Assembly: GCF_014650955.1 (NCBI RefSeq)
Contig: NZ_BMVY01000001.1
Span: 868,001-932,000 of the forward strand
Direction: 5' to 3'
Origin: Streptomyces tauricus
GTDB taxonomy: Bacteria > Actinomycetota > Actinomycetes > Streptomycetales > Streptomycetaceae
Length of the DNA stretch: 64,000 nucleotides
The notes under the pieces: model-generated
Seen by the model: only the letters and a program-made list of their open reading frames with translations
What the model was told of the DNA's origin: nothing
The model's database searches: none
Program-made: the position numbers and the translations under genes
In this document: positions 9,256 through 18,791 of the stretch, one piece after another
How the letters are laid out: the number at the start of each line of letters is the position of its first letter
Numbering within the stretch: position 1 is the first letter of the stretch

Positions 9256-9732
9256 TCATGCTGGCCTCGGCTGCGTACGGGCGGGCCGGGAGCCGTTCTG
9301 CGCGTCGCCCTCGCACACGTCGGCCAACCGCTTGAGCATGGCCCGGTGCCTCAGCTGGATGAGTCCTTCCACGGCGGCGTTGTGCAGGACGCCGCCGGCT
9401 CCCTGCAGCGGATGCTCGTCGATGATGACCAGCGTGTACTCGCCCCAGGGCCGCAGTTCGATGGCGATGCGGGCCGTGCCGAGCGGACCGGCGATCGCTT
9501 CCAGCTCCAGCTCGCGCTCCTCGACGCACGCTCGGACGACCGACTCGTTGCCGACGGTCCAGAGCCCGATCCGCACCTCGTAGCCGATCGCGGAATGCAC
9601 CTGCGGCCACTGGCCGCGCACGGGGTACGAGGATGCCGTCCCCACGACCCAGTCCGCGTACCGGGTGCCGTCGGCCAGGACGGCCCACACCTCGCGCGGA
9701 CTCTTCTTGATGAGCCTGTGGCGTACGGCCAC
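9256..9732 (-). CDS. SRPBCC family protein
   Basis: A 158-residue START/polyketide-cyclase-fold protein, recognised from VWAVLADGTRYADWVVG near the N-terminus, the alternating strand pattern GLWTVGNES...ELELEAIAGPLGTARIAIELRPWG, and the C-terminal helix EGLIQLRHRAMLKRLADV. The family binds hydrophobic ligands. The start is GTG with GGAGG just upstream. It lies 43 nt before the CrtI-like gene and 107 nt after the SDR gene; the gap on the upstream side contains 13-bp tandem repeats that may form its own control region. Confidence 0.82.
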   Translation of the reverse strand: MAVRHRLIKKSPREVWAVLADGTRYADWVVGTASSYPVRGQWPQVHSAIGYEVRIGLWTVGNESVVRACVEERELELEAIAGPLGTARIAIELRPWGEYTLVIIDEHPLQGAGGVLHNAAVEGLIQLRHRAMLKRLADVCEGDAQNGSRPARTQPRPA

Positions 9733-9748
9733 CTCTGCCTCCCTCGTA

Positions 9749-9800
9749 TCGCACCCGTGTGTCGCACTCGTGTGTCGCGCTCGTGTATCTCACCCGTCGA
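9749..9800. repeat. Four 13-bp tandem repeats upstream of the SRPBCC gene
   Basis: Consecutive 13-bp units read TCGCACCCGTGTG (9749-9761), TCGCACTCGTGTG, TCGCGCTCGTGTA and TCTCACCCGTCGA (9788-9800). The last unit opens a short inverted repeat, CACCCG/CGGGTG, ending at 9809. The array starts 17 bp upstream of the SRPBCC start codon, a position suited to an operator array. No known regulator consensus is recognised. Confidence 0.7.
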
Positions 9801-9839
9801 AAGCGGGTGATCGGTGCCGAGTCCCCCGGCATCCGGAAT

Positions 9840-10724
9840 TCAACCGACCGCGGGCCTGCCGCTGCCGGAGCCGTCGGCCCGTCCGCCCTTGCCGAGCAGG
9901 CCGGTGGGGCGGAAGGGCTCCCGGGCCGCCAGCCGGGGCAGGGCCCGGCGTGACACGCGCAGCACGACCGGCGGCAACGCGACGCGGCCCAGCTGGGCGG
10001 CGCGGAGCCAGCCGGGCACGTACACGGAGGTGCGCCGCCGCTCGACGGTCCGCGCCAGCCGGGCCGCGACGTGCTCCACCGGATAGACGCGGCGGGCCGG
10101 GGGTGGCATGTGGCCGCGCAGTTCGCGCAGCACGGCGTGCTGGTCGGCGTCGCGGATCATGTCGGTGTCGGTCCAGTTGAGGTAGGCGATACCCACCGCG
10201 ATCCCCTGATGGGCCACCTCGGCCCGCAGGGAGTGGGCGAAGGCCTCCACACCCGCCTTGGAGGCGCAGTAGGCGCTCATCATCGGCGACGCGCCGATCG
10301 AGGCCAGTGAGGCGACCTGGAGGTAGTAGCCCGCCGTGTCGACCAGGTCCGGCAGGAAGGCGCGCGCGGTGATCGCGCTGCCGGTGAGGTTGACGTCGAT
10401 CACCCGGCGCCAGGACGCCGGGTCCGACTCGGCGAAGGGGCCGCCCTCGGCGATACCCGCGTTGGCGATCACCACGGAGGGCGTTCCGAAGTTCTCGCGG
10501 ACGTCGCGGGCGACGGCGGTCATGCCGGTGTCGTCGGTGATGTCGACCTCCCAGGCGGCGGCCGGGGTCAGTTCGGCCGCCAGTGCCTCCAGCGCCGGTT
10601 TCTCGTGCCCGAGGAGCGCCAGACGGGCACCGCGGCCCGCCAGGTCCCGGGCCAGGGCGGCGCCGACTCCTCGGGCGGCTCCGGTCACCACCACCGTGCG
10701 GCCACGCAGCGGATCGTGTTCCAC
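9840..10724 (-). CDS. SDR family oxidoreductase
   Basis: A 294-residue classical short-chain dehydrogenase. The cofactor motif TGAARGVGAALA is at residues ~13-24, NAG appears in VVIANAGIAEGG, the catalytic serine in VASLASIG, and the YxxxK pair in SAYCASKAG. The start is GTG at 10724 with AAGGAG 7 nt upstream; a longer open frame reaching 11006 has no support. A C-terminal extension of ~50 residues is Arg/Pro rich. It heads the SDR / SRPBCC / CrtI-like run, which together suggests redox tailoring of a lipophilic or polyketide-like molecule. Confidence 0.85.
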   Translation of the reverse strand: MEHDPLRGRTVVVTGAARGVGAALARDLAGRGARLALLGHEKPALEALAAELTPAAAWEVDITDDTGMTAVARDVRENFGTPSVVIANAGIAEGGPFAESDPASWRRVIDVNLTGSAITARAFLPDLVDTAGYYLQVASLASIGASPMMSAYCASKAGVEAFAHSLRAEVAHQGIAVGIAYLNWTDTDMIRDADQHAVLRELRGHMPPPARRVYPVEHVAARLARTVERRRTSVYVPGWLRAAQLGRVALPPVVLRVSRRALPRLAAREPFRPTGLLGKGGRADGSGSGRPAVG

Positions 10725-11214
10725 GGGTCTCCTTCGTGCCGGGCTCAGTCCGACTCCGAGCCGATGGGGATACTTCCCGTCGCCGACCGGACCCGGATGC
10801 AGGTCAGGACCACCCCTGTCCATCCGACCACGATTCGGGATACACCGCCCGCCGTCGGCTCGTACGCCGGCCGGGACCCGGCGGGGGCCCGGCCGGGGAC
10901 TCGCCGGGGCCCGACCGGCGGACCCGCCGGGACCCCCGTGGGCCCGTACGTCGGCCGGGGCCCGCCGAGGACCGACCGGGGACCGACCGAGGCCGGTCGC
11001 ACCCACGCGGCGGGCCGGTCGCGCCTACACGGCGGAGCCGCACAGGTCACGGCCCCGTGTCCCGCACCGCGCACACCGGCATCGTCAGAGTCATTGACGC
11101 GCACCACGCCGGCCCCTAATTTCTGATCGACCTTCCGAACCATGTTCGAGATATCGACCCACGGCCGTCCGCCCTGGGCCCTCCGTCACGCCCGCATCCG
11201 TTGTGGAGACCCCC
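10725..11214. other. 490-bp divergent intergenic region
   Basis: This region lies between the SDR gene (minus) and the arabinanase-like gene (plus). The middle (about 10860-11000) is a degenerate, very GC-rich repeat of blocks like GGCCGGGACC and GACCGGCGG. The last ~100 bp are less GC-rich (CCCCTAATTTCTGATC near 11113) and probably hold the promoter of the secreted enzyme. Several open frames cross it but lack ribosome sites or plausible composition, so no gene is called. Confidence 0.5.
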
Positions 11215-12603
11215 ATGAGCGCAAGACCCCAGCCGTCCCGACGCCTCCTCCTCGGCCTGGCCGCCACCACTCCCCTAGCCGCGTCCGGCGTACTGACCTT
11301 CGGCGCCGGCACCGCCCACGCGGCCGACTCGGCCTACGTCATGTGCTACTTCACCGAGTCGACCAGCCTCGGCCTCGGCACCGACTACGGACTGCATCTC
11401 GCCGTCAGCACCGACTCGCTCAACTGGACGCCGCTCAACCAGAACAACCCCCTGGTGACGCCCACGGCGGGCGCCCTCGGTCTGCGCGACCCGTTCCTCA
11501 TGCGCAAGCAGGACGGCACCTTCGTCGTCATCGCTACCGACCTCAAGGGCACCGACTGGAGTTACAACAGCCAGTACATCCATGTCTGGGACTCCGCCGA
11601 CCTGCGCACCTTCACCGGTTACCGCCGGCTCAAGCTGCACGACATGACCACGCACAGCTGGGCACCCGAGGCGTTCTGGGACGCCGGCCGGGGCCAGTAC
11701 GCGGTCATCTACTCCTCGGTCGACTCCAGCGGCCACAACGTGATCATGGTGAACTACACCACCGACTTCGTGACCGCGTCCGCCCCGCAGGTGTTCTTCG
11801 ACCCCGGCTACGACGTCATCGACGGGAACATGGCCGTCGGCGTGAACGGCTACAACTACCTCTTCTTCAAGAAGAACCAGACGCTGGTCGCGGCGAGGTC
11901 CACCTCCCTGAACCCGGGCAGTTTCACCGAGTTCAGCGCGGGGGTCGCACACGGCGGCACCGAGGCCCCGACGGTGTACAAGTCCCTGACCAGCAGCACG
12001 TGGTTCCTCTGGGGAGACACCTACACGCCGAACGGTGTCTTCTACGCCTGGCAGTCCAGCAACCTGGCCTCCGGCACCTGGACCGCCCTCGACCAGAAGA
12101 CCTACACCCAGCCGGTCAACTCCAAGCACTGCGGCATAGCGACGATCACCGCGACCGAGTACACGAACCTGCTCGCCAAGTGGGGCGCCCCGGCCTGGAA
12201 CCGGCTCAAGTCGTACAACTACCCGGACCGTTACGTCCGGCACGCCAACTACGCCGCCCGCGTCGACACCTACCCCTTCGACCTGTACACCGACTCCCAG
12301 TGGAAGCTCGTCCCGGGCCTGGCCGACGGTTCCGGCGTCTCCTTCCAGTCGGTGAACCACCCCACCCGCTATCTGCGGCACTACAACTACGCGCTCCAAC
12401 TCGACGTCAACGACGGCACGTCGACGTTCGCGGGCGACGCGACCTTCTACCGTACGGCGGGCCTCGCCGACTCCTCCTGGGCGTCGTTCCGCTCGTACAA
12501 CAACCCCACCCGCTACATCCGCCACGCGAACTACGTGCTGCGCATCGACCCGGTCTCCACGGCCACGGAACAGCGGGACGCGACGTTCCGCGTCGGGTAC
12601 TGA
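11215..12603 (+). CDS. Secreted GH43-like glycosidase with AbfB domain
   Basis: A 462-residue extracellular arabinan-active enzyme. A twin-arginine signal (SRRLLLGLAA) ends near residue 35 (TAHA). Residues ~37-315 resemble the five-bladed propeller of family 43, with YGLHLAVSTDSLNWTPL, LRDPFLMRKQDG and HSWAPEAFWD supplying the expected acidic residues. Residues ~325-460 hold repeats of SYNxPxRYxRHxNYxxR, the signature of an arabinose-binding AbfB beta-trefoil. The ATG at 11215 has GGAG 7 nt upstream; a GTG 12 nt earlier is less likely. It would release arabinose residues from plant hemicellulose. Confidence 0.85.
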   Translation: MSARPQPSRRLLLGLAATTPLAASGVLTFGAGTAHAADSAYVMCYFTESTSLGLGTDYGLHLAVSTDSLNWTPLNQNNPLVTPTAGALGLRDPFLMRKQDGTFVVIATDLKGTDWSYNSQYIHVWDSADLRTFTGYRRLKLHDMTTHSWAPEAFWDAGRGQYAVIYSSVDSSGHNVIMVNYTTDFVTASAPQVFFDPGYDVIDGNMAVGVNGYNYLFFKKNQTLVAARSTSLNPGSFTEFSAGVAHGGTEAPTVYKSLTSSTWFLWGDTYTPNGVFYAWQSSNLASGTWTALDQKTYTQPVNSKHCGIATITATEYTNLLAKWGAPAWNRLKSYNYPDRYVRHANYAARVDTYPFDLYTDSQWKLVPGLADGSGVSFQSVNHPTRYLRHYNYALQLDVNDGTSTFAGDATFYRTAGLADSSWASFRSYNNPTRYIRHANYVLRIDPVSTATEQRDATFRVGY

Positions 12604-12618
12604 CGGCCCGGAGGCCCA

Positions 12619-12673
12619 CGTCCCGCCCACGTCCCGCCCGCGTCCGGCCCGCGTCCGGCCCGCGTCCGGCCGC
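12619..12673. repeat. Five 11-bp tandem repeats
   Basis: Units starting at 12619, 12630, 12641, 12652 and 12663 read CGTCCCGCCCA, CGTCCCGCCCG, CGTCCGGCCCG (twice) and CGTCCGGCCGC. The array ends 11 bp before the -10 element of the Mop-type gene. The period matches one helical turn, which would suit a protein-binding array, but replication slippage is an equal explanation. Confidence 0.75.
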
Positions 12674-12684
12674 CGATGATCGCC

Positions 12685-12697
12685 TATCTTGGCGCGT
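12685..12697 (+). promoter_or_regulatory. -10 element of a probable leaderless promoter (Mop-type gene)
   Basis: TATCTT at 12685-12690 is followed by seven bases and the ATG at 12698. No ribosome-binding site precedes the ATG. A TANNNT box 7 nt before the start codon is the hallmark of leaderless transcripts in actinobacteria, so transcription probably starts at the A of the start codon. Confidence 0.6.
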
Positions 12698-13093
12698 ATG
12701 CAGTCATACACGATCGGCCAGGCGGCGCGTCTGCTCGGGGTGAGCCCGGACACCGCGCGGCGCTGGGCGGACGCGGGCCGGATGGTCACGCACCGGGACG
12801 AGGGCGGGCGGCGCCTGATCGACGGCAAGGAACTGGCCGCCTTCTCCGTCGAACTCGCCAAGAGCGGCGGGGGCGAGGAGGACACCTCGTACACCTCCGT
12901 CCGTAACGCCTTCCCCGGCATCGTCACCGCCGTGAAGCTCGGTGACGTCGCCGCCCAGGTCGAGATCCAGGCAGGACCGCACCGGCTGGTGTCGCTGCTG
13001 ACGCGGGAGGCCGTGGAGGAACTGGGCCTCGAGGTCGGGGTGGAGGCCACCGCCCGGGTCAAGTCGACGAACGTGCACATCGACCGGGCCTGA
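12698..13093 (+). CDS. MerR-like HTH plus TOBE (molybdopterin-binding Mop) protein
   Basis: A 131-residue protein. Residues ~1-60 form an excisionase/MerR-like helix-turn-helix (YTIGQAARLLGVSPDTARRWADAGR), and residues ~65-131 form a TOBE/Mop domain (NAFPGIVTAVKLGDVAAQVEI and ATARVKSTNVHI) of the kind that binds molybdate or tungstate. It sits 194 bp upstream of modABC on the same strand and is most likely the molybdate sensor of that transporter. The start is ATG 12698; the alternative TTG at 12689 falls inside the predicted -10 region. Confidence 0.88.
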   Translation: MQSYTIGQAARLLGVSPDTARRWADAGRMVTHRDEGGRRLIDGKELAAFSVELAKSGGGEEDTSYTSVRNAFPGIVTAVKLGDVAAQVEIQAGPHRLVSLLTREAVEELGLEVGVEATARVKSTNVHIDRA

Positions 13094-13207
13094 GAACGGC
13101 ACGGGCTACCGCCTCCCCAAGGGCCGCACCCGAACCCTCACCCCATACAAACGCACATGCGAGCCAACCTGTCCTCCTCTCCAGCTTGTGCGAAGTAACA
13201 GAAGACT

Positions 13208-13253
13208 TTGACCTCGCATCTGCGGCATTATCATCAACGCGTGCACTGATGAT
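13208..13253 (+). promoter_or_regulatory. Candidate modABC promoter and operator
   Basis: A -35-like TTGACC (13208-13213) and a -10-like TATCAT (13229-13234) are separated by 15 nt, slightly short. Overlapping the -10 is a perfect 7-bp inverted repeat, ATCATCA (13230-13236) and TGATGAT (13247-13253), with a 10-nt spacer that contains ACGCGT. The position suits a repressor that blocks polymerase, plausibly the adjacent Mop-type protein. The sites do not match the E. coli ModE consensus. Confidence 0.5.
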
Positions 13254-13287
13254 GGTGTCCGTGAGGACCAGAGGGAGTGGACCCGTA

Positions 13288-14145
13288 ATGAGCCGTACCG
13301 CGCGCCGGACCCGCAGGACTCGTCGGCCCCTCCGGGCCCTCCAGGTGGCCGGCGCGGGCGCCGCCGCCCTGCTGGCGCTGAGCGCCTGCTCGTCGTCCGA
13401 CGACGACTCCTCCGCTTCCTCGTCGGCGAAGTCGGACTCCTCGGCGTCCACCTCCTCGGCGGACAAGGTGTCCGGCACGGTGACCGTGTTCGCGGCCGCC
13501 TCCCTCAAGGAGAGCTTCACGACGCTGGGCGAGCAGTTCGAGAAGGAGCACCCGGGCACGAAGGTCACCTTCAGTTTCGGCGGCAGCGACTCGCTGGCCG
13601 CGAGCATCACGGGCGGCGCCCCCGCGGACGTGTTCGCCTCGGCGAGCCCCAAGACGATGAAGATCGTCACCGATGCCGGGGATGCGTCGGGGACACCCGC
13701 GACCTTCGTGCGCAACGAGCTGGAGATCGCCACCCTGCCCGGCAACCCCGACGGGATCGCCTCCCTCAAGGACCTCACCAAGTCGGGCCTGAAGGTCGTG
13801 CTGTGCGACAAGGGGGTGCCGTGTGGCGCGGCCGCCCAGAAGGCCCTGGACGCGAGCAAGCTGAAGCTCACCCCCGTCTCGTACGAGCAGGACGTCAAGG
13901 CGGCGCTGACGAAGGTCGAGCTGAAGGAGGCCGACGCGGCGGTCGTCTACAAGACCGATGTGCACGCGGCGGGTGACAAGGTGGAGGGTGTGGAGTTCCC
14001 CGAGTCCGCCGACGCCATCAACGACTACCCCATCGCCTCGCTCAAGGCAGCGCAGAACACCGAGGGCGCCGAGGCGTTCATCGCGCTGGTGCGGTCCGCC
14101 GAGGGTCAGAAGGTCCTGACCGGGGCCGGGTTCCTCAAGCCGTGA
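13288..14145 (+). CDS. modA: Molybdate ABC transporter substrate-binding lipoprotein ModA
   Basis: A 285-residue lipoprotein that captures molybdate or tungstate outside the membrane. The lipobox LSAC places the lipidated cysteine at residue 34 after a positively charged, hydrophobic signal, followed by a Ser/Asp-rich linker. VTVFAAASLKESFTTLGEQF is the ModA family opening, and FSFGGSDSLAASITGGAPADVFASA supplies the oxyanion-binding serines. The start ATG at 13288 has GAGGGAG upstream. It overlaps modB by 4 nt. Confidence 0.93.
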   Translation: MSRTARRTRRTRRPLRALQVAGAGAAALLALSACSSSDDDSSASSSAKSDSSASTSSADKVSGTVTVFAAASLKESFTTLGEQFEKEHPGTKVTFSFGGSDSLAASITGGAPADVFASASPKTMKIVTDAGDASGTPATFVRNELEIATLPGNPDGIASLKDLTKSGLKVVLCDKGVPCGAAAQKALDASKLKLTPVSYEQDVKAALTKVELKEADAAVVYKTDVHAAGDKVEGVEFPESADAINDYPIASLKAAQNTEGAEAFIALVRSAEGQKVLTGAGFLKP

Positions 14146-15010
14146 CCTTCTCGAACGACAAGTCCGCCGCCGCGACCGACACCCTCCGAGGTCGGCCGCG
14201 GCGGCGGCGCGTCCGGACGGGCGAGGGCGCGGGTGGCCGGGGTGTGCCGCTGCCACTGCTGGTGCCCGCGCTGATCGGCCTGGCGTTCCTGATCGTCCCG
14301 CTGATCGCCCTGCTCGTGCGCGCTCCCTGGCGGAGCCTGCCGGACCTGCTGACCAGCGCCGAGGTGTGGCAGGCGCTCCGGCTGTCGCTGGTGTGCGCCA
14401 CGGCGGCGACCGCGGTGAGCCTGGTCATCGGTGTGCCGCTGGCCTGGCTGCTGGCCCGCGTCGAGTTCCCCGGCCGGGGCCTCGTACGGGCCCTCGTCAC
14501 CCTCCCCCTTGTACTGCCGCCGGTAGTCGGTGGTGTGGCCCTCCTCATGGCGCTGGGCCGCAACGGCATCGTCGGCAGGTGGCTGGACTCCTCGTTCGGG
14601 ATCACGCTGCCCTTCACGACCACCGGGGTCGTCATCGCCGAGGCGTTCGTCGCCATGCCGTTCCTCGTCATCAGCGTCGAGGGCACCCTGCGCGCCGCCG
14701 ACCCGCGCTACGAGGAGGCCGCGGCCACGCTCGGCGCCTCACGCTTCACGGCGTTCCGCCGGGTGACGCTCCCGTTGATCGCGCCCGGTATCGCGGCGGG
14801 CGCGGTCCTGGCGTGGGCGCGGGCGCTCGGCGAGTTCGGCGCGACGATCACCTTCGCGGGCAACTTCCCGGGCCGTACCCAGACCATGCCGCTGGCCGTG
14901 TACCTGGCCCTGCAGAGCGACCCGGAGGCCGCCATCGCCCTCAGTCTGGTCCTGCTGGCCGTGTCCGTCGCGGTGCTGGCGGGCCTGCGCGACCGTTGGA
15001 TGACAGCAGG

Positions 15011-15014
<4 letters not shown>
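14142..15014 (+). CDS. modB: Molybdate ABC transporter permease ModB
   Basis: A 290-residue inner-membrane permease with a ~35-residue charged N-terminal extension and about six transmembrane segments. The ABC-permease EAA loop is clear: EEAAATLGASRFTAFRRVTLPL. ALGEFGATITFAGN is typical of ModB. The GTG start overlaps the modA stop codon, and the 3' end overlaps modC by 4 nt, so the three are translationally coupled. Confidence 0.93.
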
Positions 15015-16138
<1,124 letters not shown>

Positions 16139-16507
16139 CCGGGCTGCTGGGACCGGCTGGCCGGAGTGGCCTCTCGGTACGGCGGGTCGGCGCGACCCGC
16201 CGGCGCAGCCGGTCACCGCAGCCCGTCGGCCGGCGCCTCAACCTCCCCGGCACGCCGGAGCCACCGCCGCGGCCGTCATGGCGCGGCCGTCATCCCGGGC
16301 CGCCGCCCTGTCGCCGCCACGCCGCCGCCCCGTCGGCGCCCGTCGGCGCCCCGTCACCGCCGTCATGGTCGCGTTACGAGAACCCCGGTTCACGTCAAGC
16401 ATCCGTCAGGGACCCGGCCCGACCCTCGGGCGGCGGGCATAGCTTCGCTGGTGTGCCCGGCCGATCCGGCCGCGTGGCGCACATCGCCTTCTGCGAGGAG
16501 CAGCCTG
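16139..16507. other. 369-bp intergenic region after modC
   Basis: No gene is supported. About 16260-16370 is low-complexity and built from variants of GCCGTCATGGCGC and CGTCGGCGCC. The promoter of the SAV_915 gene probably lies near 16430-16460, where CATAGCTT resembles a -10 element. No clear terminator for modC is seen. Confidence 0.4.
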
Positions 16508-16930
16508 ATGTCTGCGATCGACCACTGCGAGGACCCCGAGCCCTCTGAACGCGTCCCGGCCGGACTTCTCTTCGTCCCCGTCCGGTCGGGGCCCGCGGGC
16601 TGCACGGCCCGGTTCTTCCGCACTCCCCTCGGCAGCCGCACGGCCGTCGGATTCACCTCGGCGGCACGGCTCGCCGCCACTCTGGGCACGGAACAGCCCT
16701 CCATCAGGCTCTCCGAACCCGCGCTGCGCGCCCTCGCCGCCCCTTTGGGCATCACCACCCTCACGGTCGACCCGCAGCTCTCCGCTCCCCCGGCAGCAAC
16801 CACCGCCTCCCCCACCGGCACCGGTACAGGTGTCGACTCCCCCGCGCGGAGGCGCCCGCGGCACACCCGTGCCCTGCGTGTGACCGGCGCCGCCGTCGTC
16901 GTCTCGTACCTGAACCTGCTGATCGGCTGA
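16508..16930 (+). CDS. SAV_915 family protein
   Basis: A 140-residue Streptomyces-specific protein. The conserved core is AGLLFVPVRSGPAGCTARFF, PLGSRTAVGFTSAARLAATLG and LSEPALRALAAPLGITTLTVDP; a Pro/Thr-rich linker follows, then a short hydrophobic C-terminus (GAAVVVSYLNLLIG). The function of the family is unknown. GAGGAG precedes the ATG. It ends 13 nt before lysA, a pairing common in this genus, so the two are probably co-transcribed. Confidence 0.85.
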   Translation: MSAIDHCEDPEPSERVPAGLLFVPVRSGPAGCTARFFRTPLGSRTAVGFTSAARLAATLGTEQPSIRLSEPALRALAAPLGITTLTVDPQLSAPPAATTASPTGTGTGVDSPARRRPRHTRALRVTGAAVVVSYLNLLIG

Positions 16931-16943
16931 GGAGGCGCCCGCC

Positions 16944-18335
16944 ATGACCGTTTCCCTTCACCCGTCCCTCCCGTCCCTCCCGTCCTCCCTGCCCGGGGAT
17001 CCCGGTGCACTGTCCCGACTCCTCGACGGCGCGGGCACCGACGGGCCGTCCGTCTGGCCCCGTTCCGCACGCCCCGAGGCCGGCGGGGACGTCTCCGTGG
17101 GCGGGGTCTCCCTCACCGAGGCCGCCGACCGCTTCGGCACCCCCCTGTACGTCCTCGACGAGCAGGAGGTCCGGGAGCGCTGCCGCACCTACCGCGCGGC
17201 GTTCCCGCAAGCCGACGTCGTGTACGCGGCCAAGGCGTTCCTGTGCCGCGCGATGGCGCACTGGGTGCGGGAGGAGGGGCTGGGCCTGGACGTCTGCTCC
17301 GCCGGAGAACTGGCGCTGGCCGTCACCACGGGCTTCCCACCGGAGAAGATCGTGCTGCACGGCAACGCCAAGAGCCCCGAGGACCTGCGCACCGCGCTGC
17401 GGCTCGGGGTCGGGGTCATCGTCGTGGACAGCGCCTCGGAGATCGCCCGGCTGGCCGCGATCACGCCCGCCGACGCCCGTCAGCAGGTCATGGTGCGGGT
17501 GGTACCGGGCATCGCGGCCGGCGGACACGCGAAGGTGCGCACCGGTACGGACGACCAGAAGTTCGGCCTGTCCATCACGGACGGGTCGGCGCAGCACGCG
17601 GTGGCGCGGATCCTCGACCAGCGGCACCTGGAACTCGTCGGCCTGCACTGCCACATCGGCTCGCAGATCGGTTCCGTGAAGCCGTACGTGACCGCGGTAC
17701 GGCGACTGGTCGGGCTGCTGGCCCGGATCCGGGAGCAGCACGGCGTCGTCCTGCCCCGGCTGAACATCGGCGGCGGGCACGCCATCGCCTACCGGCCCGG
17801 CGAGCCGAGCCTCGACGTGGGTGTCCTCGCCGACCGCGTGCGCACCGAGCTGGCGGACGGCTGCGCCCGGGCCCACCTGCCCCTGCCGCTGCTCATGCTG
17901 GAACCGGGCCGGGCGATCGCCGGACCCGCCGGGGTCGCGGTCTATCACGTGCTGGCGGTCAAGCGCACCGGCGAGCACACCTTCGTCGCCGTCGACGGCG
18001 GCATGAGCGACAACCCGAGACCGGCGCTGTACGGGGTCCGGTACGCGCCCCGCCTCATCGGACGCCACTCGTCAGCGCCGCCCCGCACCGTCACGGTCGT
18101 GGGCCGGCACTGCGAAGCGGGTGACGTCCTCGCGGACGAGGTGGAACTTCCCGGTGACGTACGCCCCGGCGACCTCCTCGCCGTCCCGGCCGCCGGCGCC
18201 TACCACCTGTCCATGGCGTCCGGTTACAACCTGGTCGGCCGGCCCCCGGTCGTCGCGGTGTCGGGCGGGATCGCACGCGTGCTGGTGCGCCGCGAGTCAC
18301 TGGACGACATGACCCGACGCGACGTGGGCCTGTAG
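16944..18335 (+). CDS. lysA: Diaminopimelate decarboxylase
   Basis: A 463-residue fold-III PLP enzyme that converts meso-diaminopimelate to lysine. The PLP lysine is K97 (VYAAKAF). Other family motifs are LDVCSAGEL, LHCHIGSQI, LNIGGGHAIAY, LEPGRAIAGPAG, VDGGMSDNPRPALYG and GRHCEAGDVLADE. The usual C-terminal NYN tract reads MASGYN. An N-terminal extension of ~50 residues is low-complexity. As Streptomyces normally carries another housekeeping lysA, this may be a second copy; whether it works on DAP or a related D-amino acid cannot be decided from sequence. Confidence 0.9.
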   Translation: MTVSLHPSLPSLPSSLPGDPGALSRLLDGAGTDGPSVWPRSARPEAGGDVSVGGVSLTEAADRFGTPLYVLDEQEVRERCRTYRAAFPQADVVYAAKAFLCRAMAHWVREEGLGLDVCSAGELALAVTTGFPPEKIVLHGNAKSPEDLRTALRLGVGVIVVDSASEIARLAAITPADARQQVMVRVVPGIAAGGHAKVRTGTDDQKFGLSITDGSAQHAVARILDQRHLELVGLHCHIGSQIGSVKPYVTAVRRLVGLLARIREQHGVVLPRLNIGGGHAIAYRPGEPSLDVGVLADRVRTELADGCARAHLPLPLLMLEPGRAIAGPAGVAVYHVLAVKRTGEHTFVAVDGGMSDNPRPALYGVRYAPRLIGRHSSAPPRTVTVVGRHCEAGDVLADEVELPGDVRPGDLLAVPAAGAYHLSMASGYNLVGRPPVVAVSGGIARVLVRRESLDDMTRRDVGL

Positions 18336-18428
18336 CGCCCGGGTACGCCCGCGGCACCCCTCACTCGACCGGCCCGACTCACCGCCGAACCCCGGCGGAG
18401 GGCCGGGCCCCGGCCACACGGACGGACG

Positions 18429-18755
18429 CGAGTCCCGCTCGCACCCCGGGTGCCACGGCCCTCGCGGGCCCGTACAAGCGTCGTAGGACGCTTGTGAGCC
18501 CCGACGAGCGAGAGTCACGCGCCCTTCCGTGGGCCTGCGCCCGAGGCGAGGGCCGTGCGGGCTTCGTGGACCCGCACAAGCCAGGGCCGCCCGGCCGTCG
18601 CGGACCGGCGGACGTCCGAGCGAGAGCCGCGCGGCCGTGGTAGGCCCGCCCGAGCGAGGGCCGTCCAGCCTTCGTGGCCCCCGCACACGCCAGAGCCGTA
18701 CGGCGTCCTGGCCCGTACCAGCGAGAGTCGTACGGCCCTCGTGGACCCGTACGGA
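18429..18755. repeat. Noncoding array of ~37-bp imperfect hairpin repeats
   Basis: After lysA the sequence is a run of about eight units of 30-38 bp. The clearest are 18506-18542, 18543-18579, 18580-18617, 18618-18651, 18652-18688 and 18719-18755. The unit begins GAGCGAGRGCCG and ends with a strand that pairs with its start, for example GTGCGGG with CCCGCAC in 18543-18579, and CGTACGG with CCGTACG in the last unit. Compensatory changes keep the arms paired while their sequence varies. Open frames across it are in all phases, so it is not coding. Confidence 0.75.
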
Positions 18756-18791
18756 GACGGGCCGGGCCAGTGCCCGTGGGCAGCCGCGCCG

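Noticed and set aside
10860..11000. Tandem repeat array like the one at 18.4 kb
   Set aside because: Blocks are similar in composition but no stable period or paired arms could be defined.
18506..18755. The ~37-bp repeats as a CRISPR array
   Set aside because: The units are contiguous and imperfect with no unique spacers, and no cas genes are present.
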